Shown piece after piece: positions 25,094 to 33,215 of a stretch of 33,215 bases of DNA; the stretch's first letter is position 1, and the number at the start of each line of letters is the position of its first letter. The translations under genes were made by a program, and so were the position numbers. Under the pieces are notes generated by a model. That model searched no databases. It was given only the letters and a program-made list of their open reading frames with translations, and was not told the DNA's origin. The DNA comes from Bacteroidota bacterium (lineage in GTDB: Bacteria > Bacteroidota > Bacteroidia > Chitinophagales > Chitinophagaceae), in assembly GCA_018267925.1 (NCBI GenBank), contig JAFDXO010000069.1, positions 1-33,215 on the forward strand. Direction: 5' to 3'.

Positions 25094-25350
25094 TGGTTTA
25101 TGCCTTACAAATTAAACCGAGCGCCCAAAAAGAAATGGCGGCAATACAAAGGCATGAAGCATTGAAGATTAACAAAGCTATCCTTGCGCTTGCCAACAAT
25201 CCCCTGCCTACTGGTAGTAAAAAACTAAAAGCTACCGAAAACAAGTACCGTATCCGTATAGGAAATTATCGTGTAATTTATAATATACAAAGCAATATAC
25301 TTACCATTCTTATTCTAAAGATAGCCCACAGGAAAGAAGCCTATAAGTAA
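25093..25350 (+). CDS. RelE/ParE-superfamily toxin
   Basis: 85 residues, the usual size. The opening VYALQIKPSAQKEMAAI is the RelE/ParE first strand and helix; ALANNPLPTGSKKLKA and the core YRIRIGNYRVIYNIQ, then LTILILKIAHRKEAY, match the family's beta sheet with the Arg-rich RIRIGNYRV signature. Retention of Lys/Arg residues and of the C-terminal HRKEAY points to a RelE-like ribosome-dependent mRNA endonuclease rather than a ParE gyrase inhibitor (inference). The frame looks intact. Confidence 0.88.
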   Translation: MVYALQIKPSAQKEMAAIQRHEALKINKAILALANNPLPTGSKKLKATENKYRIRIGNYRVIYNIQSNILTILILKIAHRKEAYK

Positions 25351-25703
25351 CATCCGCCCCTTCACACTGTCGTTTTTTTTGCTCATCATTTCTGTCTTGT
25401 CATATTTGCAACCCTCTTTTTACAGACGTTGCCGATTCTATTTTTGCTCCTGTAAAATGTTGGGAAAAAGAGGGGAAAAATGCAGGAAAAGAGGAAAAAA
25501 ACTTTAAAAAAATTTCAAAAAAAAGGGAACCGTCGTTCCGTACAGGTTCTACCGTTTTATATGGTAGATACGCTGATAGCCAATTAGCACGCTGACAACA
25601 AGCCGCAAACCGTCAAAATGTGGCAAAAAATATTGCTCACCGAAAGAAAGGGTTTCTACGATACAAAGACTATTCGTTTTGTGTTGAATAACCTGCACCT
25701 GAA
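25351..25703. other. Non-coding, AT- and purine-rich stretch after the toxin
   Basis: About 350 bases with no convincing gene. Between about 25450 and 25535 the plus strand is almost all A and G (runs such as GGGAAAAAGAGGGG). A small inverted repeat GGAAC-CGTC-GTTCC lies near 25529-25542. A 33-codon frame (25617-25718, beginning MWQKILLTERKGFYD) shows no recognised homology. Likely remains of the element that brought the recombinase. Confidence 0.4.
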
Positions 25704-25988
25704 TTGCCAAACAGTGTAGTTACAAATAAGTCGGCAACGTATAGCCGAGACATTCTTACAGATTTGTCGAAACTATACCAGAGTGCAAATATTCACCAAA
25801 AACAAGCCTTTATCCGCATGGTGTTCAATTCAAGTATCATTTACGCTATTGGTATCTATCGAACACCGTCTATCCTACCGTTATTTGCAGATAAGCTATT
25901 GATTTTAAAAGAAAAAAGGTTACTGGAAATCCAGCAACCTTTAGAAAATTCGAGAGTAACTCCCGTTAGTGCCCCAGGCGGGACTTGA
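25704..25988 (+). pseudogene. C-terminal fragment of a serine-type site-specific recombinase
   Basis: Up to 94 codons with no proper start (a TTG). The stretch ILTDLSKLYQSANIHQKQAF, then FIRMVFNSSIIYAIGIYRTP and LPLFADKLLILKEKRLLEI, resembles the C-terminal end of large serine recombinases common on Bacteroidota mobile elements; the catalytic N-terminus, the Zn-ribbon and some 400 residues are absent. The frame continues through a hairpin and into the 3' end of tRNA-Leu, so its present C-terminus is not original. Identified by pattern only; a degenerate chance frame is possible. Confidence 0.5.
25915..25942 (-). terminator. Terminator of tRNA-Leu, inside the recombinase fragment
   Basis: On the minus strand a 12-base stem with one mismatch (AAAGGTTGCTGG / CCAGTAACCTTT) and an ATTT loop, followed by TTTCTTTT, starting 27 bases after the tRNA. 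Confidence 0.75.
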
Positions 25989-26055
25989 ACCCGCACTCGC
26001 ATTGCTGCAAACAGGATTTTAAGTCCTGCGTGTCTACCAATTTCACCACCAGGGC
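25970..26055 (-). tRNA. tRNA-Leu (anticodon UAA)
   Basis: 86 bases on the minus strand. Acceptor GCCCTGG pairs with CTGGGGC plus discriminator A; D arm GGTGAAATTGGTAGACACG; anticodon arm CAGGACTTAAAATCCTG with anticodon UAA; long variable arm as in leucine tRNAs; T arm GCGGG-TTCAAGT-CCCGC. CCA is not encoded. Confidence 0.95.
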
Positions 26056-26084
26056 ATTGCTTAAAACGAATTTAAGCATTGGTA

Positions 26085-26125
26085 AAAAAAAAAAAACAAA
26101 AAATTCCATCTGGTTGGATGGAATT
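26085..26125 (-). terminator. Terminator between tRNA-Gly and tRNA-Leu
   Basis: Nine-base stem AATTCCATC / GATGGAATT and, on the minus strand, a long T-run (complement of the A-run at 26088-26103). It sits between the two tRNA genes, so tRNA-Gly appears to have its own terminator. Confidence 0.8.
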
Positions 26126-26130
26126 CTATG

Positions 26131-26203
26131 AGCGGAAGACGAGACTCGAACCCGCGACCCTCACCTTGGCAAGGTGATGCTCTACCAACTGAGCTACTTC
26201 CGC
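26131..26203 (-). tRNA. tRNA-Gly (anticodon GCC)
   Basis: 73 bases on the minus strand. Acceptor GCGGAAG / CTTCCGC with discriminator T; AGCTCAGTTGGTAGAGC D arm; anticodon arm CACCTTGCCAAGGTG with GCC; T arm GCGGG-TTCGAGT-CTCGT with one G-T pair. CCA is not encoded. Confidence 0.95.
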
Positions 26204-26357
26204 ATTTTTTAGTGTCTAAAGAACTGCTTCCCTTAGTTTGGGAGTGCAAAGATAGATAGCTACTTCAATTTACCAAACATCCACTCAATTTTTTTTTTGA
26301 AATCACCTGTATGGTCGCCTGAAAACCTGCATCAGCAAAATGTTTGCTCGATAATAA

Positions 26358-26365
26358 TACATTTG
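26358..26365 (+). promoter_or_regulatory. -7 promoter element of ccmB
   Basis: TACATTTG, exact TAnnTTTG match, only 7 bases before the ATG at 26373, so the transcript would be almost leaderless. Confidence 0.5.
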
Positions 26366-26372
26366 CAACTAC

Positions 26373-27029
26373 ATGTCTCAGCCTCCTTTTATTTCGTTAA
26401 TAAAGAAAGATATTCTGATAGAATGGCGGCAAAAGCATACCCTTTATGGTGTGCTTTTGTATGTGGGTGCCACAGTTTTTGCAGTGTATATGATGAGTGG
26501 TCAACCGGAAGCAAAAATTTGGAATGCCTTGTTTTGGATCACACAATTATTTGTAGCCATCAATTCGGTTGCCAAAAGTTTTTTACAAGAGCACTCCGAT
26601 CGGTTTCGATACTATTTTACGCTTGTGAAGCCCACTACTTTTCTTCTTGCTAAAATGGTTTACAGCATCATTCTTTTGCTGGTAATGAGTCTGATTAGTT
26701 TGATTCTTTTTTCCTTATTGTTGGGAATGCCGGTTTCTCAAGTAGGATTGTTTGTTGCCATTACGGCTGTGGGGAGCATAAGTCTATCTGCTGTTTTCAC
26801 ATTTCTATCAGCTATTGCAGCACGAGCAAACCAAAATAGTGCGTTGATGGCTGTATTAGGCTTTCCTTTAGTTACACCTGTATTGATGATATTGAGCAAT
26901 CTCGCTTTAAAAGCAATCGCACCGGTTTATCAGCCGGGATGGTGGACACTTGCATCCGTACTTTTAACCTTAGATTTTTTAATCATTCTATTAGGGGTTA
27001 TTCTTTTCCCCTTTCTTTGGCAAGAATAA
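26373..27029 (+). CDS. ccmB: Heme exporter permease CcmB
   Basis: Membrane subunit of the CcmAB ABC transporter for cytochrome c maturation (drives release of holo-CcmE). 218 residues (E. coli CcmB 220) with about six hydrophobic helices. The opening ISLIKKDILIEWRQKHTLYGVLLYV and the following SVAKSFLQEHSDRFRYYFTLVKPTTFLLAK are typical of CcmB in Bacteroidota. ccmA, ccmC and ccmE are not adjacent: the next gene faces the other way. The ATG lies next to a -7 element. An uncharacterised ABC permease is the alternative. Confidence 0.85.
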   Translation: MSQPPFISLIKKDILIEWRQKHTLYGVLLYVGATVFAVYMMSGQPEAKIWNALFWITQLFVAINSVAKSFLQEHSDRFRYYFTLVKPTTFLLAKMVYSIILLLVMSLISLILFSLLLGMPVSQVGLFVAITAVGSISLSAVFTFLSAIAARANQNSALMAVLGFPLVTPVLMILSNLALKAIAPVYQPGWWTLASVLLTLDFLIILLGVILFPFLWQE

Positions 27030-27118
27030 TCAATCTTGTGTGAGTTTTAAAAGGGATTAACTTACGAATATAGGGGTAAGCCTTGTATTTGGGCAAAAGG
27101 AGTAGCTTTCACTCGAAT

Positions 27119-27670
27119 TCAAATAAAATTACGCGCTCCAATAAATTTGCTACCCTTAAACATGTAGTAACGGGAATACTTGGTGCTATCAGGTAATTTT
27201 ATACCCTGTCGCAAGTCAGAAGAAAATAACCGGCTATACTTAGTACAGTAATCTGTCTTATAATATTTATGGTTTATTATAAACAGTGGGTTTTTCAGTA
27301 TTGGCTGGCGACTAAATTCTTCTATGTCATAATACTCGGCTACGACTACTAAATTATAACCTTTATTATCGCAAGCTTGTTGTGCACTAATTAGTGAAAT
27401 GCAAGCACTACTATGGCAGTGAGGTGCCCAAACATAGACTAAGGTGGTATCTTTTTGTTGTATAGACCTCAAAAGGCTTTGCGCATTAATGGCAAATATG
27501 AGTTTGCTATTTTCATTAGGAAGTATCTCATTTGCCGAAAGAAATTTGATTTGTTTTCTCTCTTCCGGTGTTAGTTTTTTATATCCGCTATGAAAGCCCG
27601 GTGTATTTGTAATGATACAACCCTGAAAAAGAAAAGAAGTAATGAATGTAATTACGATGGCTTTCATCAT
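27119..27670 (-). CDS. Lipoprotein with thioredoxin-like fold
   Basis: About 184 residues from the ATG at 27670 (a second ATG follows directly); the longer reading to 27814 is dismissed because the lipobox then lies too far from the N-terminus. KAIVITFITSFLFQGC is a lipoprotein signal with lipobox LFQGC. The core TTLVYVWAPHCHSSACISL matches a thioredoxin-like beta strand and the active-site loop, with two Cys five residues apart rather than CxxC; then GYNLVVVAEYYDIEEF and NPLFIINH resemble the following strands. No strong evidence of redox function; function unknown. Confidence 0.7.
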   Translation of the reverse strand: MMKAIVITFITSFLFQGCIITNTPGFHSGYKKLTPEERKQIKFLSANEILPNENSKLIFAINAQSLLRSIQQKDTTLVYVWAPHCHSSACISLISAQQACDNKGYNLVVVAEYYDIEEFSRQPILKNPLFIINHKYYKTDYCTKYSRLFSSDLRQGIKLPDSTKYSRYYMFKGSKFIGARNFI

Positions 27671-28033
27671 ATTTTCCCTTTTAACAAAGGTCCTGTTTAT
27701 GACAGAAAACCTTGCTGGCATTGTGTTTAGATTTCTTTTGCTACTGGCTGTTGATAAAAAATTCATGAACAATGAACAAATAATTGAAAAGCCAGCAAAC
27801 AAGTTTACCGACATCTAAATATACAAAGCTCCATCACTATTTATTTTTTACCGGATTTTAGCTGAGTATTTTAGCACTACCCAAAATATAAAATAGCATT
27901 TTAGAAATAACTTTACAAAACTTATTTGGCTAACATTATTAGCAGCACCCCTACCCCGGATTGAAAAATTCATTTCATAAAAATATCAATTGCCAACTTT
28001 TCCTTACCTTAATTTCTTAGTGTATTCATTTTC

Positions 28034-31000
28034 ATGCGCCATTTCTTCTTACTTGCTTTTTGCTTATTCCTAATTCATAGTCCAATTTGGGGTCAACAAA
28101 TAGTTGATGAAAATCCAATAAAAATAAATGGCTTTCAAGCTATCAAAATAAACTATCCGCAAAGGTGGTGGGATAGCCTTTCAGCCAATGACCAACCTAC
28201 CCAAGCTTTTCAACTATTGTTCACTTTTCAACAGTTGCCCGATGCTGCTCAAATTCTATATCTGCAAAGTGCCGGCATACGGCTCATGGATTATTTACCC
28301 CCACTTTCATTTACGTCGTACATTAATCATCCACACGCTATAAACCTTTCCCAGCAACACATTCAGCATTTATCCATCTTAGAAAACGATTGGAAATTAG
28401 ATCATCGTTTAACTGCTTTGATAAAAACATCACCGGAACTGAAACGCTCTGTTTTGGTTCAAATTGCTCCATTCATCTCGTTAAGTTCCTTTGAAAAATC
28501 AATAATAAATTTGGGTGGAACGGTTACGGACACTGCCTTTCATCAGCAAGGAATATTTGAAGTTTCAATTCGCTTAAAACAATTGAAGGAATTAGCTCAG
28601 GATGCCACTGTTCGGTATGTAGGCTTGCCGGCCCATCCGCAATCTTTAAATTTTGATGCACGTTCATCTGCGGGTGCCAATTTATTATGGGCAAGGGATA
28701 GTTTAAATGGGCAAGGGATCACCATAGGAATGGGCGATAACACTTCTGGCATATATCATATTGATGTGCGCGATAGACTTCTCAATTTTAATCCGGCAGA
28801 ACCTGCCATGCATGGTGTACACACTACTTTAACGGTAGCAGGGAAGGGAATCTTGGATCCACGCACGCTTGGAATGGCTCCATCAGCAAGGGTTTTGGCA
28901 CACTTGTATGATTTGGTTTGGGCAAATACAGCTTCCATGTATCAAGATTACAACATGACCTTGACCAATAATTCATACGCATCGGTAATAGGCGATTGCA
29001 GCTTTTCCGGTACTTATGATCCTTATGCTCAAATGTTAGATCAGTATGCGCTTACTTTTCCCGAAGTACTGAATGTGTTTGCCGCCGGAAATGATGGACT
29101 GATGCAGTGTGGATCATTTCCACAAGGGTTTCATACGGTTGTAGGTGGTTATCAACCCTCAAAAAATATTTTAGTTGTTGGCGGCATGGAAAAAGATAAT
29201 AGTCTTTGGCCAAAATCATCAAGAGGACCTGTCAATGATGGACGTTTAAAACCGGAAATTATGGCTTATGGCTATCAAATTTATTCGGGTGATGTTTATG
29301 ACAACTATGGAAAAAGCAATGGTACCAGCATGTCCACGCCTGTAGTAACAGGCAACCTGGCTTTATTATCACAACGATATAAACAAAAATTTGGCAACAA
29401 CCCTCCGGCAGCTTTGCTCAAAGCCTTGATGATGAATGGCGCAACAGACATGGGCAATCCGGGACCTGATTTCACTTACGGTTTTGGATTAATTAATACT
29501 TTTCGATCGAAGCAAATGTTGGATAGTAACCATTTTTGGAATGGGCTCGTCAACCAATCAGCCAATGCTCAAACTTCCATATTTGTGCCACCTAATGCAG
29601 CACAGCTAAAGGTTATGTTGTATTGGAACGACACTCCTTCCAGCATTCTTGCTTCCACCAATCTGGTTAATGACCTGGACTTAACGGTCAACGAACCTTC
29701 GGGTCAACTACATCATCCTCTTGTGCTGAACCCGCTTCCGGCAAACGTTTCAGCCGTAGCGGTGGAAGGGGTGGACAACCTAAATAATGTCGAGCAAGTA
29801 GTTATCAATAACCCAACAAGCGGTAACTATACCATTTCTGTAAAGAGGTCTTCATTGTTATCTTCTAAACAGAATTTTGTAGTGGTATATGATATTGTTC
29901 CAAAGGGAATAAAGTTGCTTTACCCAACTGCACACTGTGCTGTCCCGGGCAATGATTCAATCTATGTTTATTGGGATGCTTCCGATCAAGCCAACACGTT
30001 TACTCTGTCTTTTTCGTCTGATAATGGTTTGAGCTGGATGGTGCTTCAGAATAATATTCCTCCGAATCAACGACATTTTGTTTGGTACACACCTAATATC
30101 AGTTCGGAAAAATGCTTGTTTCGAGTACAAAGAAATAATTCCAATGAAATGGATTTGGCAGGTCCTTTTGTTCTGAATCCGGCACCAACAGTGCAATTAA
30201 GCTCTGTGCAATGCCCCGGATACATGGCTATCAACTGGAATGCCATAGCAGGCATCAGTCAATATGAAGTATTGCTCAAAAAGGGTGAGGATCTTCAATC
30301 CATTGACACGGTAAATGCAACATCCTATGTATTTTCAGGATTGCGGTATGACCAACTCTACTATGCTGCTGTAAGACCTTTAATAAATGGTGTATCCGGC
30401 TGGAGAAGTAAGGGTGTTAAGCGAAAACCTTTTGATGGAAATTGTGCCGGTAATATTTCTGATGGTGATCTTGCCCTCGACTCTATTATTCGTCCTAATA
30501 GTGGAAGGCAATTTACTGCTTCTGCCCTAAGTTCTATGGACACGCTAAGTCTATTGATTCGCAACTTAGATGATGCACCCGTCAATCAATTTTCATTTGC
30601 TTATAGCAAAGATGGTGGTGCTTGGCAAACTCAAATTTTCAACCAAACCATTCCGGCTAACAGTTCGACTATTATTTCAATTCCGGGACAGGATCTATCT
30701 ATACCCGGATTACATTTTTTCAAAGCTGCCATAAAAAACCTAAGTGCTGTTGATCATAACCCTATTAATGACAGTGCTTTTAAATGGGTTAGAAATCTGA
30801 CTAATCCGCCTATTAATTTACAATCGGGCTTTCAAGATGATTTTGAAACCCTTTCTCGTATAGACTTGCAACGAGCTATCATGGGATTTTCGCCTAACGA
30901 ACATTGGGATTATGCGCACAGTACAGATTCCGGACGGCTTCGTTCTTTTGTCAGTAGCACCATTACCATTCAAGGCTCTCGATCTTTAAGCATGGACTTG

Positions 31001-33010
31001 CTATTGAATGAACCGGACAATTCCAATATAATTACCGGAACTTTCAACCTGCAAAACGAAAATGTAAATACCGTTGAAGCCCGATTGGATTTTGATTTTA
31101 AGCTGCATGGTCGTCCAAAGTTTGAGTCCGGAAATGAGGTGTATGTACGTGGCAGTGATACTTCGCAATGGTTGAAACTGTATCAATTTGACACCACTTC
31201 TGTACCCGGTATGGTCTATCATACCGGTTCTTTGTCCATATCAGATGCCTTGAAAAAATCGGGTCAAAATTTCTCCTCCAGTTTTCAAGTAGGAATTAGT
31301 CAGCACGACACATCTGTTATAGCAGCCAATGATTACGGCAATGGACTAACCTTTGACAATTTTAAATTGTATAGTGTGAAGCGCGATGTGCAATTGGTTA
31401 AAATTGTTTCTCCTTCTAATTTTAATTGTAGCGAAGACAGTACGGCCATTGTTTTGCAGCTTTATAACTCTGACAATCTTCCGGTTGACACGGTTGCATT
31501 ATTTTATCGTCTTAATAATGGGGCTATCGTTTCAGATACACTATGGCATATCAATAGCAAAGACACGGTAATGTTTACCTTTCGCCAACGAGTTCCTCTT
31601 TTTATTGGCTCCTACATCATGGATGCTTGGCTCTCCGTTCGTGGCGACACTTATCGTGCCAACGACAGCTTGCTTTTTTTTATATTTAGAAATCAACCGC
31701 TTGTTTCTCAGTTTCCTTATTTAGAAAATTTTGAAAAAAGCAATGGAAACTGGTTTGCAATGGGTTCAAATAGTTCTTGGCAATATGGCACCCCCAATAG
31801 CTTAAAAATCAAAAATGCAGCAAGTGGAATTAAAGTATGGAAAACAAACCTGACCGGAAACTACAACAACAATGAACGCTCCTATTTATATTCTCCTTGC
31901 TTTGATTTATCTTCCTTGTCTAATCCTATGTTAAGCTTCAGCCTTGCTACCAATTTAGAAAACTGCGGCAATGTGTTGTGTGATGGGGCATACTTAGAAT
32001 TTTCATCAGATGGCAAACAATGGGCAAGATTAGGTAATACCGGTGACGGCTTTAATTGGTATGGTTCTTTAAATTATTGGACAGACACTAATGCTCGGTG
32101 GCACGTGGCTTCCATTCCGCTCCCTAAAAATTTACCTTCTATAAAGCTACGCTTTGTGTTTCGATCGGATGCCGGCAACACATTCGATGGCATTGCCATA
32201 GATGATATACACATTTTCGATCTAAAATATCCGATTTTTGAAGGAACAATGACTTCGGATCAAAAAGCAATCCCGGCACAGACTCTCACCGATTTTATCC
32301 CCGACAATAAAATTATTGCTTCCGTTTTCCTACCTCAACAACCCAACAATATAACTGCTACTTTCTATCCACATTCAGCCGTGTTTGAAAAGCAGTTGCA
32401 ACAGTATTTTCTTCCCCGAAATTATGTGTTGCAAAGCAATCAACCTATTGGTGACAGTTCATGGGTTCGCCTCTTTGTTACCGATCAGGATGTGTTGAAA
32501 ATGCTGGCCGACAACGCTTGCGACACTTGCCCTCGAGCGGCAGATGCTTATAGATTAGGTATTTTGACTTATGAAAATGAACATAAAAACCTTGAAAATG
32601 GTTCGTTGGTTGACAACATTTCCGGAAATTATGACTTTGTTCCTTATTCCGGTGTAACATGGGTTCCTTATGAGAGGGGCTATTATGCACAATTTGCTCG
32701 AAAGTCGCTATCAGAATTTTGGTTTACAACTAATATTCCCCGCCGTTTTGCAAATGATTTTTTTCTGTTTCCCAATCCTGTAATAGGCAGTAAGTTCAAC
32801 CTTGTTTGGGCAGCCTCGCCGGGTGCAACAACTTCCATCGTATTGTATGATGCGACCGGGAAAAAAGTATTTGAAACTACCCTCATAGCAGAAGATTTTG
32901 ATAACCATGCAACCATTAATTTACCACCTTTAGAAACCGGCATTTATACTGCACGTTGCATTTCCAATCAAACAGTAAATAAGGTAAAGATTTTAATCAT
33001 TCAACAATGA
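28034..33010 (+). CDS. Subtilisin-family (S8) protease with multidomain tail and type IX sorting domain
   Basis: 1658 residues, secreted and probably exported by the type IX system. Signal peptide 1-21; pro-region to about 200; S8 catalytic domain about 205-500 with Asp235 (GMGDNTSG), His260 (HGVHTTLTVAG, a departure from the usual HGTHVAG), Asn353 in AAGNDG and Ser432 in GTSMSTP; a beta-sandwich after the protease (NDLDLTVNEPSGQ, about 545-620); FN3-like domain about 739-792; two jelly-roll-like modules (about 930-1115 and 1225-1400); C-terminal sorting domain about 1574-1658 (LFPNPVIG, LETGIYTARCI). The long tail suggests surface attachment or substrate binding. A hairpin follows 100 bases downstream. 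No clear promoter element precedes it. Confidence 0.93.
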   Translation: MRHFFLLAFCLFLIHSPIWGQQIVDENPIKINGFQAIKINYPQRWWDSLSANDQPTQAFQLLFTFQQLPDAAQILYLQSAGIRLMDYLPPLSFTSYINHPHAINLSQQHIQHLSILENDWKLDHRLTALIKTSPELKRSVLVQIAPFISLSSFEKSIINLGGTVTDTAFHQQGIFEVSIRLKQLKELAQDATVRYVGLPAHPQSLNFDARSSAGANLLWARDSLNGQGITIGMGDNTSGIYHIDVRDRLLNFNPAEPAMHGVHTTLTVAGKGILDPRTLGMAPSARVLAHLYDLVWANTASMYQDYNMTLTNNSYASVIGDCSFSGTYDPYAQMLDQYALTFPEVLNVFAAGNDGLMQCGSFPQGFHTVVGGYQPSKNILVVGGMEKDNSLWPKSSRGPVNDGRLKPEIMAYGYQIYSGDVYDNYGKSNGTSMSTPVVTGNLALLSQRYKQKFGNNPPAALLKALMMNGATDMGNPGPDFTYGFGLINTFRSKQMLDSNHFWNGLVNQSANAQTSIFVPPNAAQLKVMLYWNDTPSSILASTNLVNDLDLTVNEPSGQLHHPLVLNPLPANVSAVAVEGVDNLNNVEQVVINNPTSGNYTISVKRSSLLSSKQNFVVVYDIVPKGIKLLYPTAHCAVPGNDSIYVYWDASDQANTFTLSFSSDNGLSWMVLQNNIPPNQRHFVWYTPNISSEKCLFRVQRNNSNEMDLAGPFVLNPAPTVQLSSVQCPGYMAINWNAIAGISQYEVLLKKGEDLQSIDTVNATSYVFSGLRYDQLYYAAVRPLINGVSGWRSKGVKRKPFDGNCAGNISDGDLALDSIIRPNSGRQFTASALSSMDTLSLLIRNLDDAPVNQFSFAYSKDGGAWQTQIFNQTIPANSSTIISIPGQDLSIPGLHFFKAAIKNLSAVDHNPINDSAFKWVRNLTNPPINLQSGFQDDFETLSRIDLQRAIMGFSPNEHWDYAHSTDSGRLRSFVSSTITIQGSRSLSMDLLLNEPDNSNIITGTFNLQNENVNTVEARLDFDFKLHGRPKFESGNEVYVRGSDTSQWLKLYQFDTTSVPGMVYHTGSLSISDALKKSGQNFSSSFQVGISQHDTSVIAANDYGNGLTFDNFKLYSVKRDVQLVKIVSPSNFNCSEDSTAIVLQLYNSDNLPVDTVALFYRLNNGAIVSDTLWHINSKDTVMFTFRQRVPLFIGSYIMDAWLSVRGDTYRANDSLLFFIFRNQPLVSQFPYLENFEKSNGNWFAMGSNSSWQYGTPNSLKIKNAASGIKVWKTNLTGNYNNNERSYLYSPCFDLSSLSNPMLSFSLATNLENCGNVLCDGAYLEFSSDGKQWARLGNTGDGFNWYGSLNYWTDTNARWHVASIPLPKNLPSIKLRFVFRSDAGNTFDGIAIDDIHIFDLKYPIFEGTMTSDQKAIPAQTLTDFIPDNKIIASVFLPQQPNNITATFYPHSAVFEKQLQQYFLPRNYVLQSNQPIGDSSWVRLFVTDQDVLKMLADNACDTCPRAADAYRLGILTYENEHKNLENGSLVDNISGNYDFVPYSGVTWVPYERGYYAQFARKSLSEFWFTTNIPRRFANDFFLFPNPVIGSKFNLVWAASPGATTSIVLYDATGKKVFETTLIAEDFDNHATINLPPLETGIYTARCISNQTVNKVKILIIQQ

Positions 33011-33121
33011 TAACTTGACTTCTTGTTTATCGGAAAACCATGATTAATATTTTTATAAAATTATGCTTGTTTCATTTTTTACTTATTTTCTAACACTATT
33101 GTCCGATAAAAAATAAAAGTT

Positions 33122-33145
33122 GGGGTAACTTTTTATGGTTACCCC
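33122..33145. terminator. Possible bidirectional terminator near the right edge
   Basis: Eight-base stem GGGGTAAC / GTTACCCC with an eight-base loop, 110 bases after the protease stop. T-rich on the minus strand, not on the plus strand, so it may belong to a minus-strand gene beyond the edge. Confidence 0.5.
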
Positions 33146-33215
33146 GATTTAGTGTAATTTAGGTTTTCCACAACTTCAATTACATGGATAAAAGTACGCA
33201 TTTTTTCGGTCAATC

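Noticed and set aside
24619..25970. Attachment-site direct repeat flanking the toxin-antitoxin region
   Set aside because: I looked for a second copy of the tRNA-Leu 3' end on the left side and found none by eye.
26061..26249. Minus-strand frame containing SSSVGRASPCQGEGRGFESR
   Set aside because: It is the translation of the tRNA-Gly gene, a familiar false protein in databases.

Overview
The window looks like a chromosomal segment of a Bacteroidota bacterium, probably near the Chitinophagales (inference). The evidence is two giant secreted proteins with C-terminal domains of the type IX secretion type, a batD-batE pair, a mitochondrial-type aconitase, low GC, weak or absent Shine-Dalgarno sequences, and repeated TAnnTTTG promoter elements close to start codons. 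Most of it is ordinary housekeeping sequence broken by a short mobile-DNA scar.

Layout, left to right. (1) 1-6818, minus strand: a terminator hairpin and a 2252-residue secreted protein built from a jelly-roll, a beta-helix, five Ig-like and four GEVED-type modules, and a sorting domain. (2) 7284-11852: ATP-type phosphofructokinase (minus), then a TPR protein, a SurA-like periplasmic foldase, a mini-GNAT protein and a lipoprotein (all plus), closed by a strong terminator. (3) 12018-16515: a Kup potassium transporter (minus), diverging from a glycine-zipper stress protein, DusB and a short-chain dehydrogenase (plus). (4) 16595-19360: batD and batE, nearly abutting and apparently cotranscribed. 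(5) 19413-24559: a small PspC protein, aconitase and a PhaE-like polyhydroxyalkanoate synthase subunit (all minus), and a PhaJ-type enoyl-CoA hydratase diverging from phaE. A palindrome lies between phaE and phaJ. (6) 24619-26203: a RelB/RelE-type toxin-antitoxin pair, unassigned AT-rich DNA, the tail of a serine recombinase, and tRNA-Leu(UAA) and tRNA-Gly(GCC) on the minus strand. (7) 26373-33215: CcmB, a thioredoxin-like lipoprotein (minus), and a 1658-residue subtilisin-family protease with a sorting domain.

Functional links: SurA and the lipoprotein belong to the cell envelope; BatD and BatE are membrane and periplasmic stress-type proteins; PhaE and PhaJ point to polyester storage fed from fatty-acid oxidation, although no synthase catalytic subunit (PhaC) is present here. 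The two giant proteins would leave the cell by the type IX system, none of whose components is encoded in the window. The most noteworthy points are the methionine- and asparagine-rich PhaE-like protein with its palindromic divergent promoter region, the eroded integration scar beside tRNA-Leu, and a set of promoters that imply nearly leaderless transcripts.
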